Part shown: positions 7,898 through 14,313 of the stretch, in pieces | How the letters are laid out: the number at the start of each line of letters is the position of its first letter | Position numbering within the stretch: the stretch's first letter is position 1 | DNA from: Acidimicrobiales bacterium | Lineage (GTDB): Bacteria > Actinomycetota > Acidimicrobiia > Acidimicrobiales > Palsa-688 | Length of the DNA: 27,024 nt | Assembly: GCA_019241495.1 (NCBI GenBank) | Contig: JAFAWZ010000237.1 | Coordinates: forward strand, 1-27,024 | Direction: 5' to 3' | The notes under the pieces: generated by a model | What the model was told of the DNA's origin: nothing | Databases searched by the model: none | The model's input: only the letters and a program-made list of their open reading frames with translations | Translations under genes and position numbers: made by a program

Positions 7898-8136
7898 CGT
7901 CGCTCGGCCAATGCCAGACGTTGGCGGGCCCTGGCGAGCTCCTTCTCCGTCAAGGGGCCACCGGATTCGTCGAAGATCTCGGCGAGGACTTCAACCACCT
8001 CCTCGCCTTCTACCCGCGCTCGTCCAGCATCGTTCAGCCAAGCACTCAGCGACTTCGCCTTGCCCTCAGCGACGTCGCGGCGAGCCCGTTCGGCCACGGC
8101 TGGATCGAGACTCACGGTCACCTTGCTGACGGTCAT
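7894..8136 (-). CDS. vapB: Type II antitoxin, VapB-like (ribbon-helix-helix)
   Basis: An 80-residue protein immediately before vapC. Residues 1-40 (MTVSKVTVSLDPAVAERARR, then KSLSAWLNDAGRARV) form a CopG-like ribbon-helix-helix: a short beta strand followed by two helices. The acidic/basic C terminus (EEVVEVLAEIFDES, then KELARARQRLAL) would wrap the toxin. Such antitoxins bind their own promoter, alone or with toxin. The start is ATG 8136; a TAAGGT box ends 6 nt before it and no good Shine-Dalgarno is seen, so it may be read from a leaderless mRNA. Its stop codon overlaps the TTG start of vapC. Confidence 0.85.
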   Translation of the reverse strand: MTVSKVTVSLDPAVAERARRDVAEGKAKSLSAWLNDAGRARVEGEEVVEVLAEIFDESGGPLTEKELARARQRLALAERR

Positions 8137-8142
8137 ACTTTT

Positions 8143-8148
8143 ACCTTA
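8143..8148 (-). promoter_or_regulatory. Candidate -10 box (TAAGGT) for vapBC
   Basis: TAAGGT on the minus strand, then AAAAGT, then the vapB ATG: exactly 6 nt between box and start codon. No convincing -35 hexamer is seen. An autoregulatory VapB site would be expected to overlap it, but no clear palindrome was found. Confidence 0.35.
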
Positions 8149-8325
8149 CCAGACCGGGCGCGACGGCTCGAGTTACATCCAATAGGCAAGCACTGGTGAG
8201 GTCCAGTAGCGCGTGTGAGGACAGTCTTGGGCTATGGGGAGCTTTCACATTATGGAGGCACCCGCCGGGCAACAGTCACGTGTCGCCGCCACGTAAAGCA
8301 GGTCCTCGGGGGCGTTGTGGCGCGG

Positions 8326-8895
8326 TCACCCGCCTCGCTGCTGCGGAGCCACCAGGCGGAAGCGCGTCTGGGCAAACTTGCCTTTGGTGAAGGCGAGCAC
8401 CTTCGTCGGCGCGACCTCGAATACAGCGGCTGAGCCCCCGCCCTCGTGGAACAAGCCGTCTTCGACCTCGAAGTCCCAATCCCCGTGGTACTTGGTACGC
8501 CAGAGATCGGCTAGCTCGCGCAGCCTGGCGTCGTCGGTGACCTGAACGGCTGAACCCTCGACGACGACGTCGAGTCCGTCCTTCCACCGATTGGTGCCGG
8601 TCGTGAGCGCCACCTTCGGGTTTCGGACGAGGTTGACCGCCTTCTGCTCGGTTTGGCCGGTGCAGAAATGGAGGCGGTCATCGAGCCACACCGCGGGCAA
8701 TGGCGTGACATGGGGCCGACCGTCACGACGAACGGTGGAGATCCAGAACAGCTCGGCTGCTTCGAGTATGCGGAGTACTTCAGACCACGGGGTGTGTGAG
8801 GCGTCCGGGTCGCCGAAGCGACGGTCCTGCTCAGGTAGGGGTTCCATGGCGGGTGGAGACGTTACCGAGAGCTGAAAGTCATCGGTCGGGCTCAT
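8326..8895 (-). CDS. Pyridoxamine 5'-phosphate oxidase-fold (PPOX) protein
   Basis: A 189-residue split-barrel flavin/F420-binding-type protein. The core at about 48-105 has LFWISTVRRDGRPHVTPL, PAVWLDDRLHFCTGQTEQKA and VNLVRNPKVALTTG, followed by the second half with LDVVVEGSAVQVTDD (about 108-122) and, near the C terminus, FEVAPTKVLAFTKGKF. This pattern fits the large actinobacterial PPOX-class group (FMN- or F420-dependent reductases); the cofactor cannot be decided from sequence alone. ATG 8895 is the longest start, but TACTAT directly precedes it and could be a -10 box, in which case ATG 8847 (MEPLPEQDRRF) would be the true start. It stands alone, between vapBC and a RibD-like reductase on the same strand, 75 bp apart. 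Confidence 0.85.
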   Translation of the reverse strand: MSPTDDFQLSVTSPPAMEPLPEQDRRFGDPDASHTPWSEVLRILEAAELFWISTVRRDGRPHVTPLPAVWLDDRLHFCTGQTEQKAVNLVRNPKVALTTGTNRWKDGLDVVVEGSAVQVTDDARLRELADLWRTKYHGDWDFEVEDGLFHEGGGSAAVFEVAPTKVLAFTKGKFAQTRFRLVAPQQRGG

Positions 8896-8970
8896 ATAGT
8901 ACGCCTTCGACCGCAGGACGGAGGGCTGACCGCGAGGCGGTGATCAGACGAATGCCCCTGAATACACGAG

Positions 8971-9537
8971 TTACGCTCGCCGGTACACGTGCACCTGCAC
9001 GCCGTCGGGCCCGACCTTCTTTGCCTGGACTAGGTTCAGCTTCCGCCGGTCTATCCCGTCGGGGAAGAGGCGCTTGCCTCGTCCCAGGATCGTGGGGAAC
9101 ACCATCAGCCTGAGCTCGTCCACCAGGTCGTGTTCGAGCAGCGTGCTTACCAGCGTGCCGCTGCCCGTCACGAGGATCACACCATCGGTATCGACCTTCA
9201 GCTGGGCGACCCGCTCCGGGACATTGTCGGAGATGACCGTCGTGTTCTGCCACTCGGGCTGGGCCAGGCTGGTCGACACAACGACCTTCCTGTCGCGGTT
9301 GAGCCTGTCGGCGAACTCACCCTGGCGAGATGGCCATGCTGCCGCGAACCCGTCGTAGGTCGCCCGGCCGAGGAGGTGCACCTCTGCCTCCATGAGCTCG
9401 TCCAGCTTGAATTTGTTGCCTTCCTCACCGCGGTCGTAGTCGAACGTCCAGGCGCCGTGCTCGTGGCCCTCGGACCCGCCGGGATCCTCGAAGACACCAT
9501 CCACCGAAACAAACTCCGTGACTACAAGCTTTCCCAT
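8971..9537 (-). CDS. Dihydrofolate-reductase-like / RibD C-terminal-domain protein
   Basis: A 188-residue NADPH-reductase-fold protein of the RibD_C family. GKLVVTEFVSVDGVFEDP is the first strand and loop; LLGRATYDGFAAAWPS the second block; KVVVSTSLAQPEWQNTTVI and VILVTGSGTLVSTLLEHD the nucleotide-binding part; DELRLMVFPTILGRGKRLF is the family signature near the end. The family includes RibD reductase domains and many stand-alone proteins of unknown substrate; nothing nearby points to riboflavin or folate synthesis. The start is ATG 9537 with GGAGAAGGA just upstream. It may be co-transcribed with the downstream PPOX gene; both folds are redox-cofactor proteins common in mobile actinobacterial gene sets. 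Confidence 0.9.
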   Translation of the reverse strand: MGKLVVTEFVSVDGVFEDPGGSEGHEHGAWTFDYDRGEEGNKFKLDELMEAEVHLLGRATYDGFAAAWPSRQGEFADRLNRDRKVVVSTSLAQPEWQNTTVISDNVPERVAQLKVDTDGVILVTGSGTLVSTLLEHDLVDELRLMVFPTILGRGKRLFPDGIDRRKLNLVQAKKVGPDGVQVHVYRRA

Positions 9538-9961
9538 CGTCCTTCTCCTGTCGTAGAACCCCTGCTAAGACGGGCCACGGCGCCCGAACCCATCGGTCCT
9601 CACCTTCGTCATCCCGCTTGCCTGCACAGAGTCAGAGACACAGAGTCACAGAGACCGTGCAGCGTGGTGGGCACCTAGCCGGCGAACGGTGGCGATCCCG
9701 GTCGGGAGCTCAACTGTGATGTCACCACCCGCAGGGACTGGGTGTAGCCCGGGTGGGTGGCGATGGGCGCTCGGCCAGGGCAAGACCGGACGTCTCTTGG
9801 GGATCTGGCACGAGGGAGGACAGGGGCGAGAGGTCAGGGGCGGGTGGCGCCGTGGGGGGGGCCCGCCGACCGGAGGAGGTGGGAGGGGGACCACCGGGGC
9901 GACAGGACCCGCCCGGACGACTACGGCGCCGGTCGGTGTCGAAAGCGAGGGATGCGTCTGG
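9538..9961. other. 424-bp stretch without a credible gene; G-rich on the + strand
   Basis: No frame here has recognisable protein character: the open frames are Gly/Arg/Pro-rich by-products of base composition. Two things are visible. At 9625-9654 CACAGAGTCAGAGA is followed by CACAGAGTCACAGAGA, an imperfect tandem repeat. From about 9823 to 9898 the + strand is strongly G-rich, with runs at 9837-9840, 9842-9844 and an 8-G run at 9854-9861, so a G-quadruplex is possible. A short minus-strand frame near 9650-9725 (GGDITVELPTGIATV) could be a decayed gene end but is not identifiable. Confidence 0.6.
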
Positions 9962-10384
9962 CTACTGAGAGAGTGTGCCGGCGAGGATCGGTCGGGTGAG
10001 AGGGGCGACCGTCGGCATGTCCTCTGAGGAGAGGATCCAGGGCAGAGGCAGCGCAGCCGAGCCGGAGCCGATGAGCGGCCGGGGCTTGCGGGGGAACGAG
10101 GCGCCCGAGCTGCCGCCCCGGCCCCGGTAGACGATCAGGCCGGTCAGCGGATCGGGGACAGCGTCGAGAGCAGCCCGAACGATGGCGAGGTTGGCGAACC
10201 CGTCCCAGGCCTCCTCGTTGTCGAAAGACACCTCGAAGACCACACCCCACGTGTGGCGATGCCAGGACCAGTCGGAGGCACCGTTGGTGATGGCCGTCTC
10301 GATGAGGGCGTCGCGATACGCCTCCGCCCAGAGCAAAGCTGATGTGGCCCCGTCGAAGACCTCGATCGAGTACCAGGCGCTCAC
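9962..10384 (-). CDS. Conserved-looking hypothetical protein, 140 aa
   Basis: I cannot assign a function. The first 90 residues look like a compact folded domain: MSAWYSIEVFDGATSALLWA, then YRDALIETAITNGASDWSW, HRHTWGVVFEVSFDNEEAW and VPDPLTGLIVYRGRGG. It is rich in Trp and acidic residues and has no membrane segment or signal peptide. The C-terminal 50 residues are Pro/Ser/Leu-rich and probably unstructured. Short proteins of this look occur in actinobacteria as hypotheticals (recollection, not a search). The start is GTG 10384, supported by TAGCCT 8 nt before it and by protein character beginning at once. It lies 68 bp from the 142-bp inverted-repeat element. Real coding is supported by its non-shadow composition and absence of a competing gene. 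Confidence 0.7.
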   Translation of the reverse strand: MSAWYSIEVFDGATSALLWAEAYRDALIETAITNGASDWSWHRHTWGVVFEVSFDNEEAWDGFANLAIVRAALDAVPDPLTGLIVYRGRGGSSGASFPRKPRPLIGSGSAALPLPWILSSEDMPTVAPLTRPILAGTLSQ

Positions 10385-10392
10385 GATCCAAC

Positions 10393-10398
10393 AGGCTA
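10393..10398 (-). promoter_or_regulatory. Candidate -10 box (TAGCCT) for the 140-aa hypothetical
   Basis: TAGCCT on the minus strand ends 8 nt before the GTG at 10384, again near-leaderless geometry. Weak evidence when taken alone. Confidence 0.25.
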
Positions 10399-10452
10399 CC
10401 CCGAAATTCGACTCGCCGGAACCCTCCGTTCGCCGGCGCGGCCCGCGGGGTA

Positions 10453-10594
10453 CTCAGAAGCTGTCGCAAAACCATTTCGAGGGTGGGAGAAGGCGGCGGC
10501 TCGTCCCCATTCCCTGGGTGCGAGCGGAGCAGAGAGTTGGTAAAAGACGAGCCGCCGCCTTCTCCCTTCCGCGGGTCTTGCGACAGCTTCTCAG
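10453..10594. mobile_element. 142-bp nested inverted-repeat element (MITE-like, non-autonomous)
   Basis: Outer arms: 10453-10473 and 10574-10594, 21 bp each with two mismatches, both containing AGAAGCTGTCGCAA. Inner arms: 10485-10505 and 10546-10566, 21 bp and perfectly complementary (GGGAGAAGGCGGCGGCTCGTC and its complement). A 40-nt centre (10506-10545) lies between them. As single strand the whole would fold into one long, once-interrupted hairpin. It holds no gene, has insertion-sequence-like ends, and its right tip contains the stop codon of the helicase gene. No target-site duplication could be seen. It could instead serve as a bidirectional terminator or a structured RNA. Confidence 0.65.
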
Positions 10595-12672
10595 GCCGAA
10601 GCGGCCCGATCGGCTACGACCGCCAGGAGGCTCGGACCATACCTGCCCGCCTTCACCGGCCCCAACCCGGGCACGGACAACAGCTCCTTCAAGCTGCTTG
10701 GGCGTAGCGAGGCGATGGCCTCGATGGTCACATCGTGGAGGACCACATACGGCGGGACGCCACTGTGGCGAGCGATCTCCAGCCGCCAGGCCCGCAACGA
10801 GGCGACTACCCGGTCATCGGGGTCCGGCCAGTCTGCCGGTGTCCGCCGGCCGAGGGGTCGACCTGAGCCGGTCGCACGCGGCCGCAGACCCTCGCGCTGG
10901 CTCGACCATCGTGACCGCCACGCGTCACGGTCAGTGGGCAGGACGGGTTCTTGCGGGCAACGCGGCTGGAGTGCATCGAGCCACCTGGACGGTTGCCGGG
11001 GCACCGGGTGTCCCCCGAAGGAGCGGGTCTCGGCCCATGAGAGGTGTAGCTCGGTACCAGCTCGGGTCAGGGCCACGTACAGCAGTCGCCGTTCTTCCGC
11101 CTCGCTGCTCATGCGGCGCATGGGGACCAGGCCTTCTTCCAAGCCGGCTATCCACACACAGTCCCACTCGAGGCCCTTGGCCCGGTGAAAGCTGCTCAAG
11201 GTCACAGCTTGGGTCACTACGGCGGCTGGACCGTCGGTAGAGGCGTCTCCAAGAGCGGCCGGCAACCAGGCGAGCCACCCTCTGATCGAGCCGCCCGGTT
11301 CGATGGCTGCGAAGCTCTGAGCCAGCTCCAAGAGCGACCGGGCGGCCTGACGAGTGCGGGGTTCGAGGGCCGCTCCGATGATATCCCGCAGGTCGGCGAT
11401 GGCAACCTGCAGGGGTTGGTCTGGCCGAGACCGGAGGGCGGAGAGTTGGTCGGCCACCCAAGGCTCGTCGAGCAGCGTCGACCTCACCGCCGAGCGGACC
11501 GGCACATGCCGGGTAACCAACGCTTGGTGAATGACCGCCAGCTGGGCATTGGTACGGGCCAGCACCGCCATGTCCGACCAGGGTCGCCCATCGCCATGGG
11601 CCCGCACGACCGCGGCCGCGATCCCGCTCGCCTCGGCCCGCTCGGATCCGTACCGGGTCACCTCGGGTTGGCGGCCCCGCCGACCGGCCGCGGTGAGGTG
11701 CCCTCCGGCTTGGCCCAGCACGGCGGCTGCGGCCTTGACCACCTCCTCGGTGCAACGGTGGTTGGCGTCGAGGTGCAGGACCTCCGTTGAGGGCCACCGC
11801 TTCGACACCCCGTCCAGCAGCCGGCCGTCGGCCCCGTTCCAGCCGTAGATGGCCTGATTCGGGTCGCCCACTATGCACAGATCGGTCGAGGCTCCCAGCC
11901 AGGCCAGCAGCAACCGATGTTGGAGCGGGTTCAGGTCCTGGAACTCGTCCACGTAGACGTGCCGCCAGCGCCACCGCTGGGCGCCTGCGAACTCAGGATC
12001 TCGCTCGATGGCGCTGGCGCACAGGCTGAGCATGTCGTCGAAGTCGATCAAGCCCCGGCGTCTCTTCTCGTGCTCGTAGCGACGGTAAAGAGCCGAGATG
12101 GCCGATACCGATGCTCGGGCGGGGATGCTCCGGCCCAGCACCTCGACCGCCCGGGGTAAGTCCTCGGGGGCGACGTCTCGTGCCTTGGCCCACTCGATCA
12201 GGCTGGCCAACTCGGACAGGGGGGCTCCGGCCAGCCCGGGGCGGCCGTCCACCAGAGGTGCCAGCAGTCGCGCCTTGCGATCCAGGAGGGTCGGCCGGGC
12301 CTGGCGCCGATCCGACCACCACCTCTGCAGCTGGGCCGCCGCGTGGCCGTGGAAGGTCCCCGCGGCCACTCCCTCGCGCAAGCCGAGTTGACCGAGTCGG
12401 GTCTGCAGCTCGGAAGCGGCCTTACGGGTGAAGGTGAGGGCCAGGGTGTGGGAAGCGGCGGCCGTGCCGATCTGGCACCGATAGGCGATACGCCTGGTCA
12501 ACACCCGGGTCTTCCCTGCTCCGGCCGAGGCGAGAATGCAGATGGGAGCGGCGCCTGACGTCACAGCCGCAGCCTGGGCTGGGGTCAGACCGACCAGCAG
12601 CTCGTCGACCCCTTCACCAGTTGAGTTACCAGGCGAGGGGTCTGCCGGGGCGAGCGGGGAGGGCTGAACCAC
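10591..12672 (-). CDS. uvrD2: UvrD/PcrA-family (SF1A) DNA helicase with C-terminal HRDC domain, UvrD2-like
   Basis: A 693-residue ATP-dependent 3'-5' DNA helicase. In order: Q-motif LTPAQAAAV (29-37), Walker A ASAGAGKT (48-55), TFTRKAASEL (80-89), Walker B VDEFQDLNP (241-249), LCIVGDPNQAIYGWNGAD, SFHRAKGLEWDCVW and EERRLLYVALTRA (motif VI), then a linker and an HRDC domain at about 615-690 (VVASLRAWRLEIAR, SVPGLGPVKAGRYG). Size and HRDC match mycobacterial UvrD2 (about 700 aa). The tetracysteine motif known in the mycobacterial protein is absent: only one Cys follows motif VI. The start GTG 12672 is supported by TATCGT 7 nt upstream. The stop codon falls in the tip of the 142-bp inverted-repeat element; the HRDC looks complete, so no clear truncation. 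Confidence 0.93.
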   Translation of the reverse strand: MVQPSPLAPADPSPGNSTGEGVDELLVGLTPAQAAAVTSGAAPICILASAGAGKTRVLTRRIAYRCQIGTAAASHTLALTFTRKAASELQTRLGQLGLREGVAAGTFHGHAAAQLQRWWSDRRQARPTLLDRKARLLAPLVDGRPGLAGAPLSELASLIEWAKARDVAPEDLPRAVEVLGRSIPARASVSAISALYRRYEHEKRRRGLIDFDDMLSLCASAIERDPEFAGAQRWRWRHVYVDEFQDLNPLQHRLLLAWLGASTDLCIVGDPNQAIYGWNGADGRLLDGVSKRWPSTEVLHLDANHRCTEEVVKAAAAVLGQAGGHLTAAGRRGRQPEVTRYGSERAEASGIAAAVVRAHGDGRPWSDMAVLARTNAQLAVIHQALVTRHVPVRSAVRSTLLDEPWVADQLSALRSRPDQPLQVAIADLRDIIGAALEPRTRQAARSLLELAQSFAAIEPGGSIRGWLAWLPAALGDASTDGPAAVVTQAVTLSSFHRAKGLEWDCVWIAGLEEGLVPMRRMSSEAEERRLLYVALTRAGTELHLSWAETRSFGGHPVPRQPSRWLDALQPRCPQEPVLPTDRDAWRSRWSSQREGLRPRATGSGRPLGRRTPADWPDPDDRVVASLRAWRLEIARHSGVPPYVVLHDVTIEAIASLRPSSLKELLSVPGLGPVKAGRYGPSLLAVVADRAASA

Positions 12673-12679
12673 CCGTCCG

Positions 12680-12685
12680 ACGATA
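12680..12685 (-). promoter_or_regulatory. Candidate -10 box (TATCGT) for the uvrD2-like gene
   Basis: TATCGT on the minus strand ends 7 nt before GTG 12672; leaderless geometry. It helps fix the start of the helicase gene. Confidence 0.3.
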
Positions 12686-12921
12686 CGGATGGGGTGTGAC
12701 CATATGGGGGATGCTCAGGGCCCGCCTACGAACGACTTCGTGCGGCCTGTTCTTGGAGGGATCTAGCGGCGTCGAGCCTGAAGCTCGACACCCGGTTGCG
12801 CGCCTGGCAGAAGATCCCCCCGAATCATCCGGCCGGCGCTGCAACCGGGTTTTCTGTCGATGCCAGGAGTGTGCCCCGCGGCGACCCCCGAAGTCAAGCG
12901 GTTCGTTTCGAGCCGGGCACC

Positions 12922-12948
12922 ACATGTGCCCAGGTGAGGAGCACATGT
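12922..12948. promoter_or_regulatory. Inverted repeat ACATGTGC-N11-GCACATGT, candidate operator
   Basis: Perfect 8-bp arms at 12922-12929 and 12941-12948. Each contains the palindrome ACATGT, and the two centres are 21 bp apart, about two helix turns. The left arm is also part of GGGCAC-CACAT-GTGCCC (12915-12931). The repeat ends 6 nt before the proposed -10 box of the PH-SHOCT gene, so it would cover the -35 region: the expected place for a dimeric repressor or activator. Confidence 0.5.
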
Positions 12949-12954
12949 TGGGAT

Positions 12955-12960
12955 TACGTT
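12955..12960 (+). promoter_or_regulatory. Candidate -10 box (TACGTT) for the PH-SHOCT gene
   Basis: TACGTT ends 7 nt before ATG 12968. This geometry favours the second of two in-frame ATGs (12962 and 12968) as the start. Confidence 0.35.
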
Positions 12961-12967
12961 GATGGCG

Positions 12968-13573
12968 ATGAAGTGGTACAACCGGCTCCTCCACGAGGGT
13001 GAAGAGATCGTCGTGTCGGTCCGGCCCCACTGGTGGTACCTGACCGGCCCGATTGCCGCGGTGGTCGTGGTCATCGCGGGGGCGATCACCGCCGAGGTGG
13101 CCGACGCCCCCAGCGCCGTTTTGTGGATCGTTCTCGTCCTGCTCGTCGCGTCGGTTCTCTGGCTCGTGGCCCGATACGCCAAGTGGACCAACACCCGGTT
13201 CATGGTCACCACCAGCCGGATAATCGAACGTCAGGGGGTATTCTCCCGCCGTGGCCGGGAGATACCGCTATCGGCGCTCAGCAACATCGAGTACCACCAG
13301 AGCCTGTTCGAGCGGGTGCTGGGAACCGGTGACGTGATCGTCGAATCGGCCGGCAAGGACAGCCAGGAGACCTTCCCCGACCTGCCCCGTCCAGCCTCCA
13401 TCTGCAACGAGATCTATCGCCAGGTGGAGAAGTGGCGTCGCCCGCCCGCCGCTGCATCGGCCGGTCCCTCGATCCCCGAGCAGATCGATCAGCTCGACCA
13501 GCTCCGCCGCCGGGGGGTCATCTCCGACGCCGAGTTCGAGGCGAAGAAGAACGAGCTGCTCGGCCGGCTGTGA
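12968..13573 (+). CDS. Membrane protein with bacterial PH (YdbS/DUF304-like) and SHOCT domains
   Basis: A 201-residue inner-membrane protein. Two hydrophobic helices lie at about 25-45 and 50-70. They are followed by a bacterial PH-like domain at 72-145 with the family pattern WTNTRFMVTTSRIIERQGVF, REIPLSALSNIEYHQSLFER and GTGDVIVESAG. Residues 170-200 form a SHOCT segment (IPEQIDQLDQLRRRGVISDA, then EFEAKKNELLGRL), a short helical oligomerisation or targeting motif at C termini. Function of such proteins is mostly unknown; membrane organisation or stress response is a guess. The start ATG 12968 was chosen over 12962 because of the -10 spacing. An inverted repeat upstream suggests dedicated regulation. 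The last codon overlaps the GTG of the next gene (GTGA). Confidence 0.88.
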   Translation: MKWYNRLLHEGEEIVVSVRPHWWYLTGPIAAVVVVIAGAITAEVADAPSAVLWIVLVLLVASVLWLVARYAKWTNTRFMVTTSRIIERQGVFSRRGREIPLSALSNIEYHQSLFERVLGTGDVIVESAGKDSQETFPDLPRPASICNEIYRQVEKWRRPPAAASAGPSIPEQIDQLDQLRRRGVISDAEFEAKKNELLGRL

Positions 13574-14286
13574 CCGGGACCGGACCGGCCTCCAGGCGGG
13601 TCGTGAGCCTGGTCCCGTCGGTTACTGAGACGCTGCTCGGCTGGGGGCTGACGCCGGTGGCCGTGACCCGCTTCTGCCCGGCCCCCGGAGTGCTGGCCGT
13701 CGGGGGCACCAAGAACCCCGACATCGAAGCCATCATCGAGCTCGATCCCGATCTGGTGGTGATGGACCGAGAAGAGAACCGGGCCGCCGATGCGCAAGCC
13801 CTCGAGTCGGCCGGGATCGCGGTGCTGGCTACCCACATCACCAGCCTGACGGACGTTCAACCTGAGCTGACCAGGCTGGCCACCGCCCTCGGTCTGCCGG
13901 CCCCGGAGCCGGGGACGCTCTCCTCCCCGGCGCCCCATAGCAGCGCGCTGCGGGTGTGGGTGCCGATCTGGCGGCGTCCATGGATGGCTATAGGCGGCGG
14001 GACCTACGGTTCCTCCCTACTTCGGGCAGCTGGGTTCCACAACGTGTGCGCCGGCCAAGGAGGCCGCTATCCCTGCATCGATCCAGCCGAGGTGGCCGGC
14101 GTGGGCGCCGACTACGTGCTGGCCCCCTCGGAGCCCTACAAGTTCACGGAGCGGCACCGGGTAGAGCTGGAGGTCGTCGCGCCGGCCGTCTTCGTGGACG
14201 GCCAGGACCTGTTCTGGTGGGGAGCCCGGACAGAGGCCGCCCTGCGGCGGTTCGGCGATCTGGCGATGACGCTGGCCACCCGATAA
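13570..14286 (+). CDS. Helical-backbone metal/cobalamin-receptor-like protein (BtuF-like, no signal peptide)
   Basis: A 238-residue protein of the type III periplasmic-binding fold. RRVVSLVPSVTETLLGWGL opens the first lobe; VAVTRFCPAP, VGGTKNPDIEAIIELDPDLV and VMDREENRAADAQALE follow, as in BtuF/HmuT-type receptors. A second lobe has MAIGGGTYGSSLLRAAGFHN, DPAEVAGVGADYVLAPSEP and a final helix. A secreted receptor would start with a signal or lipoprotein peptide; here the start GTG 13570 overlaps the upstream stop as GTGA and the fold begins at residue 9, so the protein is probably cytosolic. No ABC permease or ATPase is nearby. It may be a cytosolic binding protein or enzyme-like relative; the ligand is unknown. 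An upstream in-frame extension to 13432 lies inside the previous gene and reads as shadow sequence. Confidence 0.85.
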   Translation: MTGTGPASRRVVSLVPSVTETLLGWGLTPVAVTRFCPAPGVLAVGGTKNPDIEAIIELDPDLVVMDREENRAADAQALESAGIAVLATHITSLTDVQPELTRLATALGLPAPEPGTLSSPAPHSSALRVWVPIWRRPWMAIGGGTYGSSLLRAAGFHNVCAGQGGRYPCIDPAEVAGVGADYVLAPSEPYKFTERHRVELEVVAPAVFVDGQDLFWWGARTEAALRRFGDLAMTLATR

Positions 14287-14313
14287 GACTCGGGGCTTTC
14301 GGAGGAGATCATC

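Noticed and set aside
9646..9894. Minus-strand frame ending in GGDITVELPTGIATV as a transposase-accessory remnant
   Set aside because: The similarity is too short to support; the rest of the frame is Pro-rich low-complexity sequence.
12770..12960. tRNA-like gene in the spacer, suggested by TTCG-type segments
   Set aside because: No cloverleaf with proper acceptor stem and T-loop could be formed.
12626..12967. Possible small gene in the uvrD2-PH spacer (open frames on both strands)
   Set aside because: Products are Arg/Pro-rich without domain character; the stretch instead holds two promoter boxes and an inverted repeat.
13432..13569. N-terminal extension of the BtuF-like gene that could hold a signal peptide
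   Set aside because: The 46 extra residues are Arg/Pro-rich, lack a hydrophobic core, and lie within the PH-SHOCT coding region.
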